In this document: piece after piece, positions 1 to 5,587 of the stretch
How positions within the stretch are numbered: the first letter of the stretch is position 1
How the letters are laid out: the number at the start of each line of letters is the position of its first letter
Assembly: GCA_004297235.1 (NCBI GenBank)
Contig: SCUR01000605.1
Span: 1 to 8,132, forward strand
Reading direction: 5' to 3'
Origin: Candidatus Manganitrophaceae bacterium
GTDB lineage: Bacteria; Nitrospirota; Nitrospiria; SBBL01; Manganitrophaceae
Length of the DNA stretch: 8,132 nt
Translations under genes and position numbers: made by a program
The notes under the pieces: generated by a model
Told to the model about the DNA's origin: nothing
What the model saw: only the letters and a program-made list of their open reading frames with translations
The model's database searches: none

Positions 1-540
1 GGCGATCCTTCCCAGGAAAGCGAGGTATTTCCCCGGTTCCGGGTAAAAACGGTACTGCTCCATCAGCAAGCCGTGATGGACGGTGCCGACCCAATTGGCG
101 AAGGGAAAGGGGGCCCGCTGGCTGTCGCTGATGGAAATGAGCGGATGGGATAGATAATAACGATGGATTCCCTGAAGCTCTGGCATATCCAGCCGGCCGT
201 GTAGCGTGGTGACGGTCGGGGTGGCGCTTTTTTGAGCGAAAGGAAAGGTAAAGTAATCGGCATGGGAGTGAATCAGATCGAATTCATCGGCGCGATCGTA
301 AACCATCGCGAGTTGCAGAAGATGCTCGGCGCAGGGGTCCTTGATATTGCTTAAGCGAAGCGCCTCTCGGCAAATGGGGACCAATTGCGCGCTTGTTTTT
401 GAATCGCCGCTTGCGAAGAGGGTCACTTCATGGCCGTTTCGTATCAGTCCTTCGGTCAATATTGAAACGACCCGTTCCGTTCCGCCGTAAAGTTTGGGCG
501 GAACACTCTCGAAGAGAGGGGATATTTGTGCAATTTTCAT
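1..540 (-). CDS. GT4-family glycosyltransferase, N-terminal part (runs off the left edge)
   Basis: This is the first 180 codons of a reverse-strand gene, open to the window edge with no stop. The N-terminus reads MKIAQISPLFESVPPKLYGG, a typical GT-B (GT4, glycogen-synthase-like) start with the glycine-rich loop KLYGGTERVV at residues 17-26. It is followed by HEVTLFASGD (37-46), FDLIHSHADY (87-96), TTLHGRLD (111-118) and SISDSQR (136-142). The sequence stops in YLAFLGRIA, which in this family is just before the C-terminal Rossmann domain that binds the nucleotide-sugar, so the catalytic C-terminal half lies outside. These cytosolic or membrane-associated enzymes move a sugar from an activated donor to a glycan, lipid or small acceptor; the substrate cannot be read from this half. 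The ATG start is supported by GGAG (+ strand ctcc, 547-550) with 6 nt spacing. It is transcribed away from nadE and shares no operon with the other genes here. Confidence 0.92.
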   Translation of the reverse strand, partial: MKIAQISPLFESVPPKLYGGTERVVSILTEGLIRNGHEVTLFASGDSKTSAQLVPICREALRLSNIKDPCAEHLLQLAMVYDRADEFDLIHSHADYFTFPFAQKSATPTVTTLHGRLDMPELQGIHRYYLSHPLISISDSQRAPFPFANWVGTVHHGLLMEQYRFYPEPGKYLAFLGRIA

Positions 541-836
541 TCACGACTCCATTGTTTTCAGCTTGCAAGAGAGGAGGAGGTACTGAAGCATTTCAGGTAA
601 GCCGTGTGGAATGAACCGTATTGTATAAAAAGTAGCATAAGGTTTTTCTATCAGTCAATACAGTGGGAAATACATCGGCTTGTGTCTCGCTGAAAAATAT
701 GGTTCACAACGAGGCGGCCGGGATCTCTCAAGATTAAAAACAGAGGGGATGAAAGGCGGCTCAACCCAGGATTCCCAAAGGGAGCGCTCTCGTCGGCTCC
801 GGCGGAAAGAGGAGAAGGGGAGAAAAGTAATTTTTC
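541..836. other. Intergenic region without a recognisable gene
   Basis: This lies between the divergent glycosyltransferase and the nadE promoter. I find no ORF with protein-like composition and a plausible ribosome binding site, and no tRNA or other RNA gene that I recognise. Small local symmetries exist: TCCC-aaa-GGGA at 773-783 and the 8-bp palindrome GAGCGCTC at 782-789. A purine-rich tract covers about 801-829. The promoter of the glycosyltransferase should lie here. On the - strand TATACA (622-627) could be a -10 box, but no -35 box sits at proper spacing, so I do not call it. Confidence 0.6.
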
Positions 837-865
837 TTGACAACCCCTTTTAGATGTGATAAAAA
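837..865 (+). promoter_or_regulatory. Candidate sigma70 promoter of the nadE-glnA operon
   Basis: A perfect -35 box TTGACA (837-842) is followed by a 17-nt spacer and TAAAAA (860-865). That -10 matches TATAAT at 4 of 6 positions but is preceded by an extended -10 TG (857-858). Transcription would start near 872, about 123 nt upstream of the nadE ATG. A short inverted repeat, AGAAAA (821-826) with TTTTCT (832-837), abuts the -35 box. The leader then runs straight into the intrinsic terminator at 899-938. Confidence 0.6.
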
Positions 866-890
866 CGATCCAATTCATTTCGAGCCGCTC

Positions 891-998
891 ATGAAGACAA
901 TGGCGTCTTCTCCGCATGGAGAAGACGCCATTTTTTTTAGGACAATGCCGTCCTTGCAGTCATTCGATTGCAAGGCGTTTTATTTTGGAGTTCGATGA
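891..998 (+). CDS. Possible 35-codon leader ORF overlapping the nadE start
   Basis: An ATG at 891 opens a 35-codon frame that reads through the terminator hairpin and its T-run (which encodes Ile-Phe-Phe). It ends at TGA 996-998, overlapping the nadE ATG (995-997) as ATGA. It starts about 19 nt after the predicted transcription start. The peptide begins MKTMASSPHGEDAIFF, is fairly rich in Phe/Tyr, and resembles no family I know. There is no good Shine-Dalgarno sequence, only GAG at 881-883. A frame this short stays open by chance fairly often, so the case rests on position and on the ATGA coupling rather than on coding signal. If translated, ribosomes moving through the hairpin would affect both termination and nadE initiation. 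Confidence 0.27.
   Translation: MKTMASSPHGEDAIFFRTMPSLQSFDCKAFYFGVR
899..938 (+). terminator. Strong intrinsic terminator inside the nadE leader (possible attenuator)
   Basis: A perfect 15-bp stem pairs 899-913 with 918-932 around the 4-nt loop gcat, followed by an uninterrupted run of eight T (931-938, the first two also pairing). This is a textbook rho-independent terminator on the + strand; the other orientation lacks a T-tract. No + strand gene precedes it, and it lies between the predicted promoter and nadE. It therefore either attenuates nadE-glnA transcription or ends a short RNA of about 65 nt. GAAGAC at 893-898 can pair with GTCTTC at 905-910, which would disrupt the left arm, but only as a 6-bp alternative helix. 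Confidence 0.88.
952..983 (+). promoter_or_regulatory. Second leader hairpin followed by a T-rich stretch, just before nadE
   Basis: CCTTGCA (952-958) pairs with TGCAAGG (969-975) around a 10-nt loop and is followed by CGTTTTATTTT. The 7-bp stem is much weaker than the hairpin at 899-938. It could be a second weak terminator or a structure that controls access to the nadE ribosome binding site (GGAG 987-990), which begins 12 nt after the stem. Confidence 0.35.
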
Positions 999-2803
999 GA
1001 ACCCTTCGGCTGGCTTTGGCCCAGATCAATAGTACGGTCGGAGATCTTTCAGGGAATGTTCAAAAGATCTCCGACGCCGTTGAGAAGGCAAAAGAGAATA
1101 AAGTCGATCTGATCGCCTTCCCGGAGCTGGCCATCACCGGTTATCCACCCGAAGACCTTCTCCTCAAGCCTCAATTTATCGAAGATAATCTCCACGCGTT
1201 GGAGCAGGTCGCGAAGCGGTGCACGGGACTGACGGCCGTGGTCGGATTTGTCGATCGTCAGGAAGATATCTACAACGCCGCCGCGGTCATTCACGATGGG
1301 GCGGTTCGATTCGTTTATCACAAATGTTACCTCCCCAACTACGGCGTCTTTGACGAGAATCGTTACTTCCAGGCCGGCAAGGAGGCGCCGGTTTTCACGT
1401 TGAACGAGGTGACCCTCGGGGTGAATATCTGCGAAGATATTTGGTATCCGGAAGGGCCCACCTACGCTCAGTCGTTGGGCGGGGGGGCGGAGGTGATCGT
1501 CAATATCAACGCCTCTCCTTATCACGCGGGGAAAGGGCTTTTCCGAGAAGAGATGATCGCCACGCGCGCAAGGGACAACGCCGTCATCATCGCCTGCGTG
1601 AATTTGGTCGGGGGGCAAGATGAACTCGTTTTCGACGGCGGAAGCTTTGTTTCGAATGAACGGGGGGAACTGATCGCCCGGGCGAAACCGTTTCGAGAAT
1701 CGCTGCTCATCGTCGACCTTTCGGTCGATGCTGTTTTCCGCGCGAGACTCCACGATCCGCGGCGCAGGAAAGAGAGGCTGGAGCAGGCTTTTCCGGAGGT
1801 CCAGAGGGTCCTCTTGGGAAGTACGAAATGGGGAGGGAAGCGCAAGCCGCTCTCTCCTCCTTTGGAAGATCGCCTTCCGCGCCTTGAAGAGATGTACAGC
1901 GCCCTCGCCCTCGGCCTGTCCGATTATGTCCACAAGAACGGTTTTAAGAAAGGGGTGATCGGCCTTTCGGGGGGAATCGATTCGGCCCTGACCGCGGCGA
2001 TCGCCGTCGACGCCCTCGGGCGGGAGAATGTGATCGGGGTCTTCATGCCTTCCCGCTACACGTCGGACGAGAGCGGTGAAGACGTCGAGATCCTCGCTCG
2101 GAACTTGGGAATCCGATTGATTCGTCTTTCAATCGAATCCCCCTTCAAATCTTATCTCTCGCTCTTGTCCCAAGAATTCAAGGATTTTCCCGCCGACATT
2201 ACGGAAGAAAATCTGCAGTCGCGGATTCGCGGGAACCTCATGATGGCCCTCTCCAACAAGTTCGGATGGCTGGTCCTGACCACGGGGAATAAAAGCGAAA
2301 TGAGCGTCGGGTATGCGACGCTCTACGGCGACATGGCCGGAGGGTTCGGCGTGATCAAGGATGTCTGGAAGACGCTTGTCTATGAGTTGGCGCTCGAGAG
2401 AAACAAAAGGGACAAGCCGATTATTCCGGAACGGGTTTTCAGCCGTCCTCCGACCGCGGAGTTGCGTCCCAATCAGACCGATCAGGACTCCCTTCCTCCG
2501 TACGATATCCTCGATCCGATCCTGAAAGCCTATGTCGAGGAGGATAAGTCGTACGATGAAATTGTTGCGATGGGATTCGATCCGACGGTGGTTGCGAAGG
2601 TGATCGCCCTGGTCGATCTATCGGAGTTCAAAAGAAGACAGGCTCCTCCCGGGATTAAGCTCACCCCGCGGGCCCTGGGGAAAGACCGACGAATGCCGAT
2701 TACCAATCGGTATCGCAGTTTTGATCAAGGGAAGAAAACGACCGGCTCAGAAGTAAAAAGAGACAAGAAAATCATCGAAAAAGGAGGAAAGGAGAAGACA
2801 TGA
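995..2803 (+). CDS. nadE: Glutamine-dependent NAD+ synthetase
   Basis: This cytosolic enzyme catalyses the last step of NAD+ synthesis: nicotinate adenine dinucleotide plus ATP and glutamine-derived ammonia gives NAD+. The 602-residue protein has an N-terminal nitrilase (glutaminase) domain at about 1-260 with the Glu-Lys-Cys triad E44 (FPELAITGYPPEDL), K110 (HKCYLPNYGVFDE) and C146 (NICEDIWYP). The synthetase domain (about 290-574) carries the ATP pyrophosphatase P-loop SGGIDS (325-330) and the TTGNKSE motif. I chose ATG 995 over the in-frame TTG at 968: it has GGAG at 987-990 and gives the usual start MRTLRLALAQ. The family normally ends near RMPITNRYR; here a Lys-rich tail of 28 residues follows (575-602), and its codons contain the glnA ribosome binding site. 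The stop overlaps the glnA start (ATGA), so the two are translationally coupled. GlnA makes the glutamine this enzyme uses. Confidence 0.97.
   Translation: MRTLRLALAQINSTVGDLSGNVQKISDAVEKAKENKVDLIAFPELAITGYPPEDLLLKPQFIEDNLHALEQVAKRCTGLTAVVGFVDRQEDIYNAAAVIHDGAVRFVYHKCYLPNYGVFDENRYFQAGKEAPVFTLNEVTLGVNICEDIWYPEGPTYAQSLGGGAEVIVNINASPYHAGKGLFREEMIATRARDNAVIIACVNLVGGQDELVFDGGSFVSNERGELIARAKPFRESLLIVDLSVDAVFRARLHDPRRRKERLEQAFPEVQRVLLGSTKWGGKRKPLSPPLEDRLPRLEEMYSALALGLSDYVHKNGFKKGVIGLSGGIDSALTAAIAVDALGRENVIGVFMPSRYTSDESGEDVEILARNLGIRLIRLSIESPFKSYLSLLSQEFKDFPADITEENLQSRIRGNLMMALSNKFGWLVLTTGNKSEMSVGYATLYGDMAGGFGVIKDVWKTLVYELALERNKRDKPIIPERVFSRPPTAELRPNQTDQDSLPPYDILDPILKAYVEEDKSYDEIVAMGFDPTVVAKVIALVDLSEFKRRQAPPGIKLTPRALGKDRRMPITNRYRSFDQGKKTTGSEVKRDKKIIEKGGKEKT
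2781..2794 (+). promoter_or_regulatory. glnA ribosome binding site within the nadE 3' end
   Basis: AAGGAGG (2781-2787) and a second GGAG (2791-2794) precede the glnA ATG at 2800. The spacing is about 12 nt for the first and 5 nt for the second. Both lie inside the last codons of nadE, so ribosomes ending nadE pass over them, consistent with coupling at the ATGA junction. Confidence 0.7.
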
Positions 2804-4209
2804 CACCGAAGGAAGTAATGGAGTTTGCCAAAAAAAATAAGGCGGAGATGGTCGACTTCAAGTTCGTCGACTTCCCCGGCATGTGGCAGCATTTTGCTGT
2901 CCCCATGATCGAGTTTACCGAGAAGACATTTGAAGAGGGCTCCGGTTTTGACGGATCGAGCATCCGCGGTTGGCAGGCGATCAACGACAGCGACATGCTC
3001 GCCGTTCCCGATCCGAATACGGCGATCATGGATCCCTTCACCAAGATCCCGACCCTCTCGGTCGTCTGCAACATCAAAGATCCGATCCGCAATGAACCTT
3101 ATCCGAGAGATCCGCGCTACATCGCGCAAAAGGCCGAGGCTTATCTGAAAGGATCGGGAATCGGCGATACCGCCTTTTTCGGTCCGGAAGCCGAGTTCTT
3201 CATCTTCGACAACATCCGGTTCGATCAGAATATGAACTCCGGTTATTATTTCATCGAATCGGAGGAGGGGATCTGGAACGCCGGAAAAGAGGGGGCCAAT
3301 CTCGGATACAAGCCGCGCAACAAAGAGGGTTATTTCCCCGTCTCTCCGATCGACAGCCAGGAAGACATCCGGGCCGAGATGGTGCGGGAGATGGAAAAGG
3401 CTGGCATCCATGTTGAAAAAGAGCATCATGAAGTCGCGACCGCCGGCCAGGCCGAAATCGACATGCGCTTCGACTCAATGACCAAAATGGCCGACAAGCT
3501 GATGCTCTATAAATATATCGTGAAGAATGTCGCGAAGCGTCACGGTAAAACCGTCACCTTCATGCCGAAACCGCTCTTCGGCGACAACGGCTCCGGAATG
3601 CATACGCATCAGAGCATCTGGAAAAAGGGAAAACCGCTCTTCGCGGGGGATGAATATGCCGGCATCAGCAAGATGTGCCTCTACTACATCGGCGGCATCT
3701 TGAAGCATGCCCATGCCCTGGCGGCATTGACCAACCCGACGACCAACTCCTACAAACGGTTGACCCCCGGCTACGAAGCCCCGGTCAATCTCGCTTATTC
3801 CAGCCGGAACCGGAGCGCGTCGATCCGTATCCCGATGTACTCCAGCAACCCCAAGGCGAAGCGGATCGAGGTCCGGTTCCCCGATCCCACCTGCAACCCC
3901 TATCTGGCCTTCAGCGCGATGTTGATGGCGGGACTCGACGGAATCGAAAACAAGATCGATCCGGGAGAGGCGATCGATAAGAATCTTTACGAGCTGGAAG
4001 CGAAAGAGGCGGCTCAGGTCCGCAAGATGCCGGGCAGCCTGGATGAAGCGCTGGCGGCGCTGGAGGCGGATCATGCCTTCTTGCTCAAAGGGGATGTTTT
4101 CACCGAGGACATTCTTCAGACCTGGATGGAATATAAGAAGAGCAAAGAGATCGACCCGATGCGGCTGCGGCCTCATCCGTACGAGTTCTTCCTCTACTAC
4201 GATCTTTAA
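2800..4209 (+). CDS. glnA: Glutamine synthetase, type I
   Basis: This enzyme makes glutamine from glutamate, ammonia and ATP; the active form is a cytosolic dodecamer. The protein is 469 residues, the classic GSI length. Visible features include the N-terminal beta-grasp with GFDGSSIRGW (49-58), metal ligands in FGPEAEFF (E130, E132), E211 and E219, the ATP/glutamate region KPLFGDNGSGMHTHQS (257-272) and RIEVRFPDP (E357, R359). NLYELE holds Tyr397 at the position adenylylated by GlnE in the enterobacterial enzyme, with the GSI-beta type insertion; regulation by adenylylation is therefore likely, but glnE and a PII gene are not in this window. The start overlaps the nadE stop by ATGA and has a strong Shine-Dalgarno. 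A clear intrinsic terminator follows 21 nt after the stop, closing the operon. No truncation or missing key residue is seen. Confidence 0.99.
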   Translation: MTPKEVMEFAKKNKAEMVDFKFVDFPGMWQHFAVPMIEFTEKTFEEGSGFDGSSIRGWQAINDSDMLAVPDPNTAIMDPFTKIPTLSVVCNIKDPIRNEPYPRDPRYIAQKAEAYLKGSGIGDTAFFGPEAEFFIFDNIRFDQNMNSGYYFIESEEGIWNAGKEGANLGYKPRNKEGYFPVSPIDSQEDIRAEMVREMEKAGIHVEKEHHEVATAGQAEIDMRFDSMTKMADKLMLYKYIVKNVAKRHGKTVTFMPKPLFGDNGSGMHTHQSIWKKGKPLFAGDEYAGISKMCLYYIGGILKHAHALAALTNPTTNSYKRLTPGYEAPVNLAYSSRNRSASIRIPMYSSNPKAKRIEVRFPDPTCNPYLAFSAMLMAGLDGIENKIDPGEAIDKNLYELEAKEAAQVRKMPGSLDEALAALEADHAFLLKGDVFTEDILQTWMEYKKSKEIDPMRLRPHPYEFFLYYDL

Positions 4210-4230
4210 TACCGAGTTCCATGAGAAGGA

Positions 4231-4261
4231 GGGCCTGTCCTCTCGGACAGGCCCTTTTTTT
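4231..4261 (+). terminator. Intrinsic terminator of nadE-glnA
   Basis: A perfect 10-bp GC-rich stem pairs GGGCCTGTCC (4231-4240) with GGACAGGCCC (4245-4254) around the loop tctc, followed by seven T (4255-4261). It lies 21 nt after the glnA stop. The reverse orientation has no T-tract, so it acts on the + strand only. Confidence 0.95.
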
Positions 4262-4296
4262 ATCCGTTTCCGGACTCGATATCGCTTCCAATGAGA

Positions 4297-4318
4297 GGGT
4301 CCTTGTTTGACAAGACCC
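4297..4318. promoter_or_regulatory. Inverted repeat over the -35 box of the rib promoter (possible operator)
   Basis: GGGTCCTTGT (4297-4306) is the inverted complement of ACAAGACCC (4310-4318), allowing one extra C in the left arm, with TTG between. The -35 hexamer TTGACA (4307-4312) forms the centre and start of the right arm. A regulator bound here would block RNA polymerase. I do not recognise the motif as the site of a known regulator. Confidence 0.4.
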
Positions 4319-4335
4319 CGTGTTTCTTATATATT
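4307..4335 (+). promoter_or_regulatory. Sigma70 promoter of the ribBA-ribH-nusB-purB operon
   Basis: TTGACA (4307-4312) is a perfect -35 box. After a 17-nt spacer comes TATATT (4330-4335), matching the -10 consensus at 5 of 6 positions. Transcription would start near 4342, giving a leader of about 43 nt. That is too short to hold an FMN riboswitch, so this rib operon is not riboswitch-controlled from this promoter. Confidence 0.8.
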
Positions 4336-4384
4336 TACATTCGATCCTTCCTATTTTTCCTTATCTTAAAAGGCACAGAGTATC

Positions 4385-5587
4385 ATGAAGTTCCACACGA
4401 TCGAAGAGGCGATTGCCGACATCAAGCACGGGAAAATGATCATTCTCAGCGATGATGAAGACCGCGAGAATGAAGGGGACCTCGTCATCGCCGCGGAGAA
4501 GGTGACCCCCGAGGTAATCAATTTCATGGCCAAGTACGGCCGAGGCTTGATCTGCCTGACGCTGACGGAGGAGCGGACGGAGCAACTTCAGCTGGCGCCG
4601 ATGGCCCAGGAGAACACCTCCTCCTTCGGAACGGCCTTCACGATTTCGATCGATGCCCGGAAGGAGGTCAGCACGGGGATCTCGGCAAAGGATCGTGCCG
4701 TCACGATCTTAACGGCGATCCATCCCGACACGCGACCGAGCGATCTGGTGCGCCCCGGACACATCTTCCCGATTCGCGCTCAAAAGGGAGGGGTGTTAAA
4801 GCGGGCGGGTCAGACCGAAGGTTCGGTCGATTTGGCGCGAATGGCCGGCCTCACGCCGGCCGGGGTCATTTGTGAGATCATGAATGAAGATGGGACGATG
4901 GCGCGCCTTCCGGATCTGATCGAGTTCGGCAAGCAGCATAACCTGAAGCTCGTGACGATCAAGGATCTCATTGAATACCGAATGAAGCGGGAGTCGTTGG
5001 TCCATCGGGTAACCGAAGCCCGTTTGCCGACCGAATATGGCGATTTTAATGCCGTGGTCTATCAAAATGAAATCGATCGAGAGGTGCATATCGCCCTGGT
5101 GAAAGGGCCCCTCGACGAGGACAGGCCGATGCTGGTCCGCGTTCATTCCGGCTGTGTGACCGGGGACATCTTCGGATCGAGACGATGCGATTGCGGCGAG
5201 CAGCTTCATGCGGCGATGACCCGAATCGAAAAGGAAGGGAGCGGCGTTCTCCTCTATCTTAACCAGGAGGGCCGCGGAATCGGTTTGGTCAACAAGCTCA
5301 AAGCGTATCGCTTACAGGACGGCGGGAAGGACACGGTCCAGGCTAATCTGGAGCTGGGGTTCAAAGCCGACCTGCGGGATTATGGAATCGGCGCTCAGAT
5401 CCTGGTCGATTTAGGACTTCGAAAAATTCGGCTCATGACCAATAATCCGCGCAAGATCGTCGGCATTGAGGGGTACCGGCTCGAAGTGGTCGAGCGGGTT
5501 CCGATCGAGATTGAGCCGCATGAAAAAAATGTGCACTACCTTCGGACGAAAAAGAATAAACTAGGACATATGCTCGACAATGTCTAG
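4385..5587 (+). CDS. ribBA: Bifunctional DHBP synthase / GTP cyclohydrolase II
   Basis: This fused enzyme makes both early riboflavin precursors. Residues about 1-205 are RibB, which converts ribulose 5-phosphate to 3,4-dihydroxy-2-butanone 4-phosphate plus formate. Residues about 206-400 are RibA, which opens GTP to the diaminopyrimidine. The RibB acidic loop DDEDRENEGD (23-32), STGISAKDRA (96-105) and RPGHIFP (123-129) are present. RibA shows the zinc site SGCVTGDIFGSRRCDCGEQL (Cys257, Cys268, Cys270) and NQEGRGIGL (293-301). All key residues that I can check are intact in both halves, so both activities are expected. The length of 400 is usual for fused RibBA. The Shine-Dalgarno is modest (AAAAGG, 4368-4373). 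It is the first gene after a good promoter, and its 3' end overlaps the ribH start by 8 nt. ribD and riboflavin synthase (ribE) are not in the window and must lie elsewhere. Confidence 0.98.
   Translation: MKFHTIEEAIADIKHGKMIILSDDEDRENEGDLVIAAEKVTPEVINFMAKYGRGLICLTLTEERTEQLQLAPMAQENTSSFGTAFTISIDARKEVSTGISAKDRAVTILTAIHPDTRPSDLVRPGHIFPIRAQKGGVLKRAGQTEGSVDLARMAGLTPAGVICEIMNEDGTMARLPDLIEFGKQHNLKLVTIKDLIEYRMKRESLVHRVTEARLPTEYGDFNAVVYQNEIDREVHIALVKGPLDEDRPMLVRVHSGCVTGDIFGSRRCDCGEQLHAAMTRIEKEGSGVLLYLNQEGRGIGLVNKLKAYRLQDGGKDTVQANLELGFKADLRDYGIGAQILVDLGLRKIRLMTNNPRKIVGIEGYRLEVVERVPIEIEPHEKNVHYLRTKKNKLGHMLDNV

Noticed and set aside
393..614. 73-codon + strand frame across the glycosyltransferase start
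   Set aside because: Mostly antisense to the GT4 gene, with unlikely composition and no Shine-Dalgarno.
701..725. GGTTCACAAC resembling a tRNA T-loop
   Set aside because: The flanking bases do not form the T-stem, and no acceptor or anticodon arm is present.
651..917. - strand frames upstream of nadE (88 and 62 codons)
   Set aside because: Composition does not look like protein, the longer one begins inside the terminator hairpin, and no ribosome site fits.
939..960. Sigma54 (-24/-12) promoter before nadE-glnA
   Set aside because: GG at 940-941 and GC at 956-957 are 14 nt apart rather than the required 10; no other GG-N10-GC site with proper flanks was found.
968..994. TTG start giving NadE nine extra residues
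   Set aside because: The TTG lies in a hairpin arm and lacks a Shine-Dalgarno; ATG 995 has GGAG at 987-990 and matches the usual family N-terminus.
1049..1933. 294-codon open frame on the - strand inside nadE
   Set aside because: It is antisense to a clear NadE sequence. Its translation is rich in Arg/Asp with no family pattern, as expected from the codon bias of the real gene.
2725..3429. 234-codon open frame on the - strand across the nadE/glnA junction
   Set aside because: Antisense shadow of two conserved genes, with no ribosome site and no recognisable domain.
3475..4176. 233-codon open frame on the - strand inside glnA
   Set aside because: Antisense to the highly conserved glnA sequence, with low-information composition and no supporting signals.
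4262..4384. FMN riboswitch before ribBA
   Set aside because: The promoter leaves only about 43 nt of leader, and the conserved multi-stem FMN element is not visible.
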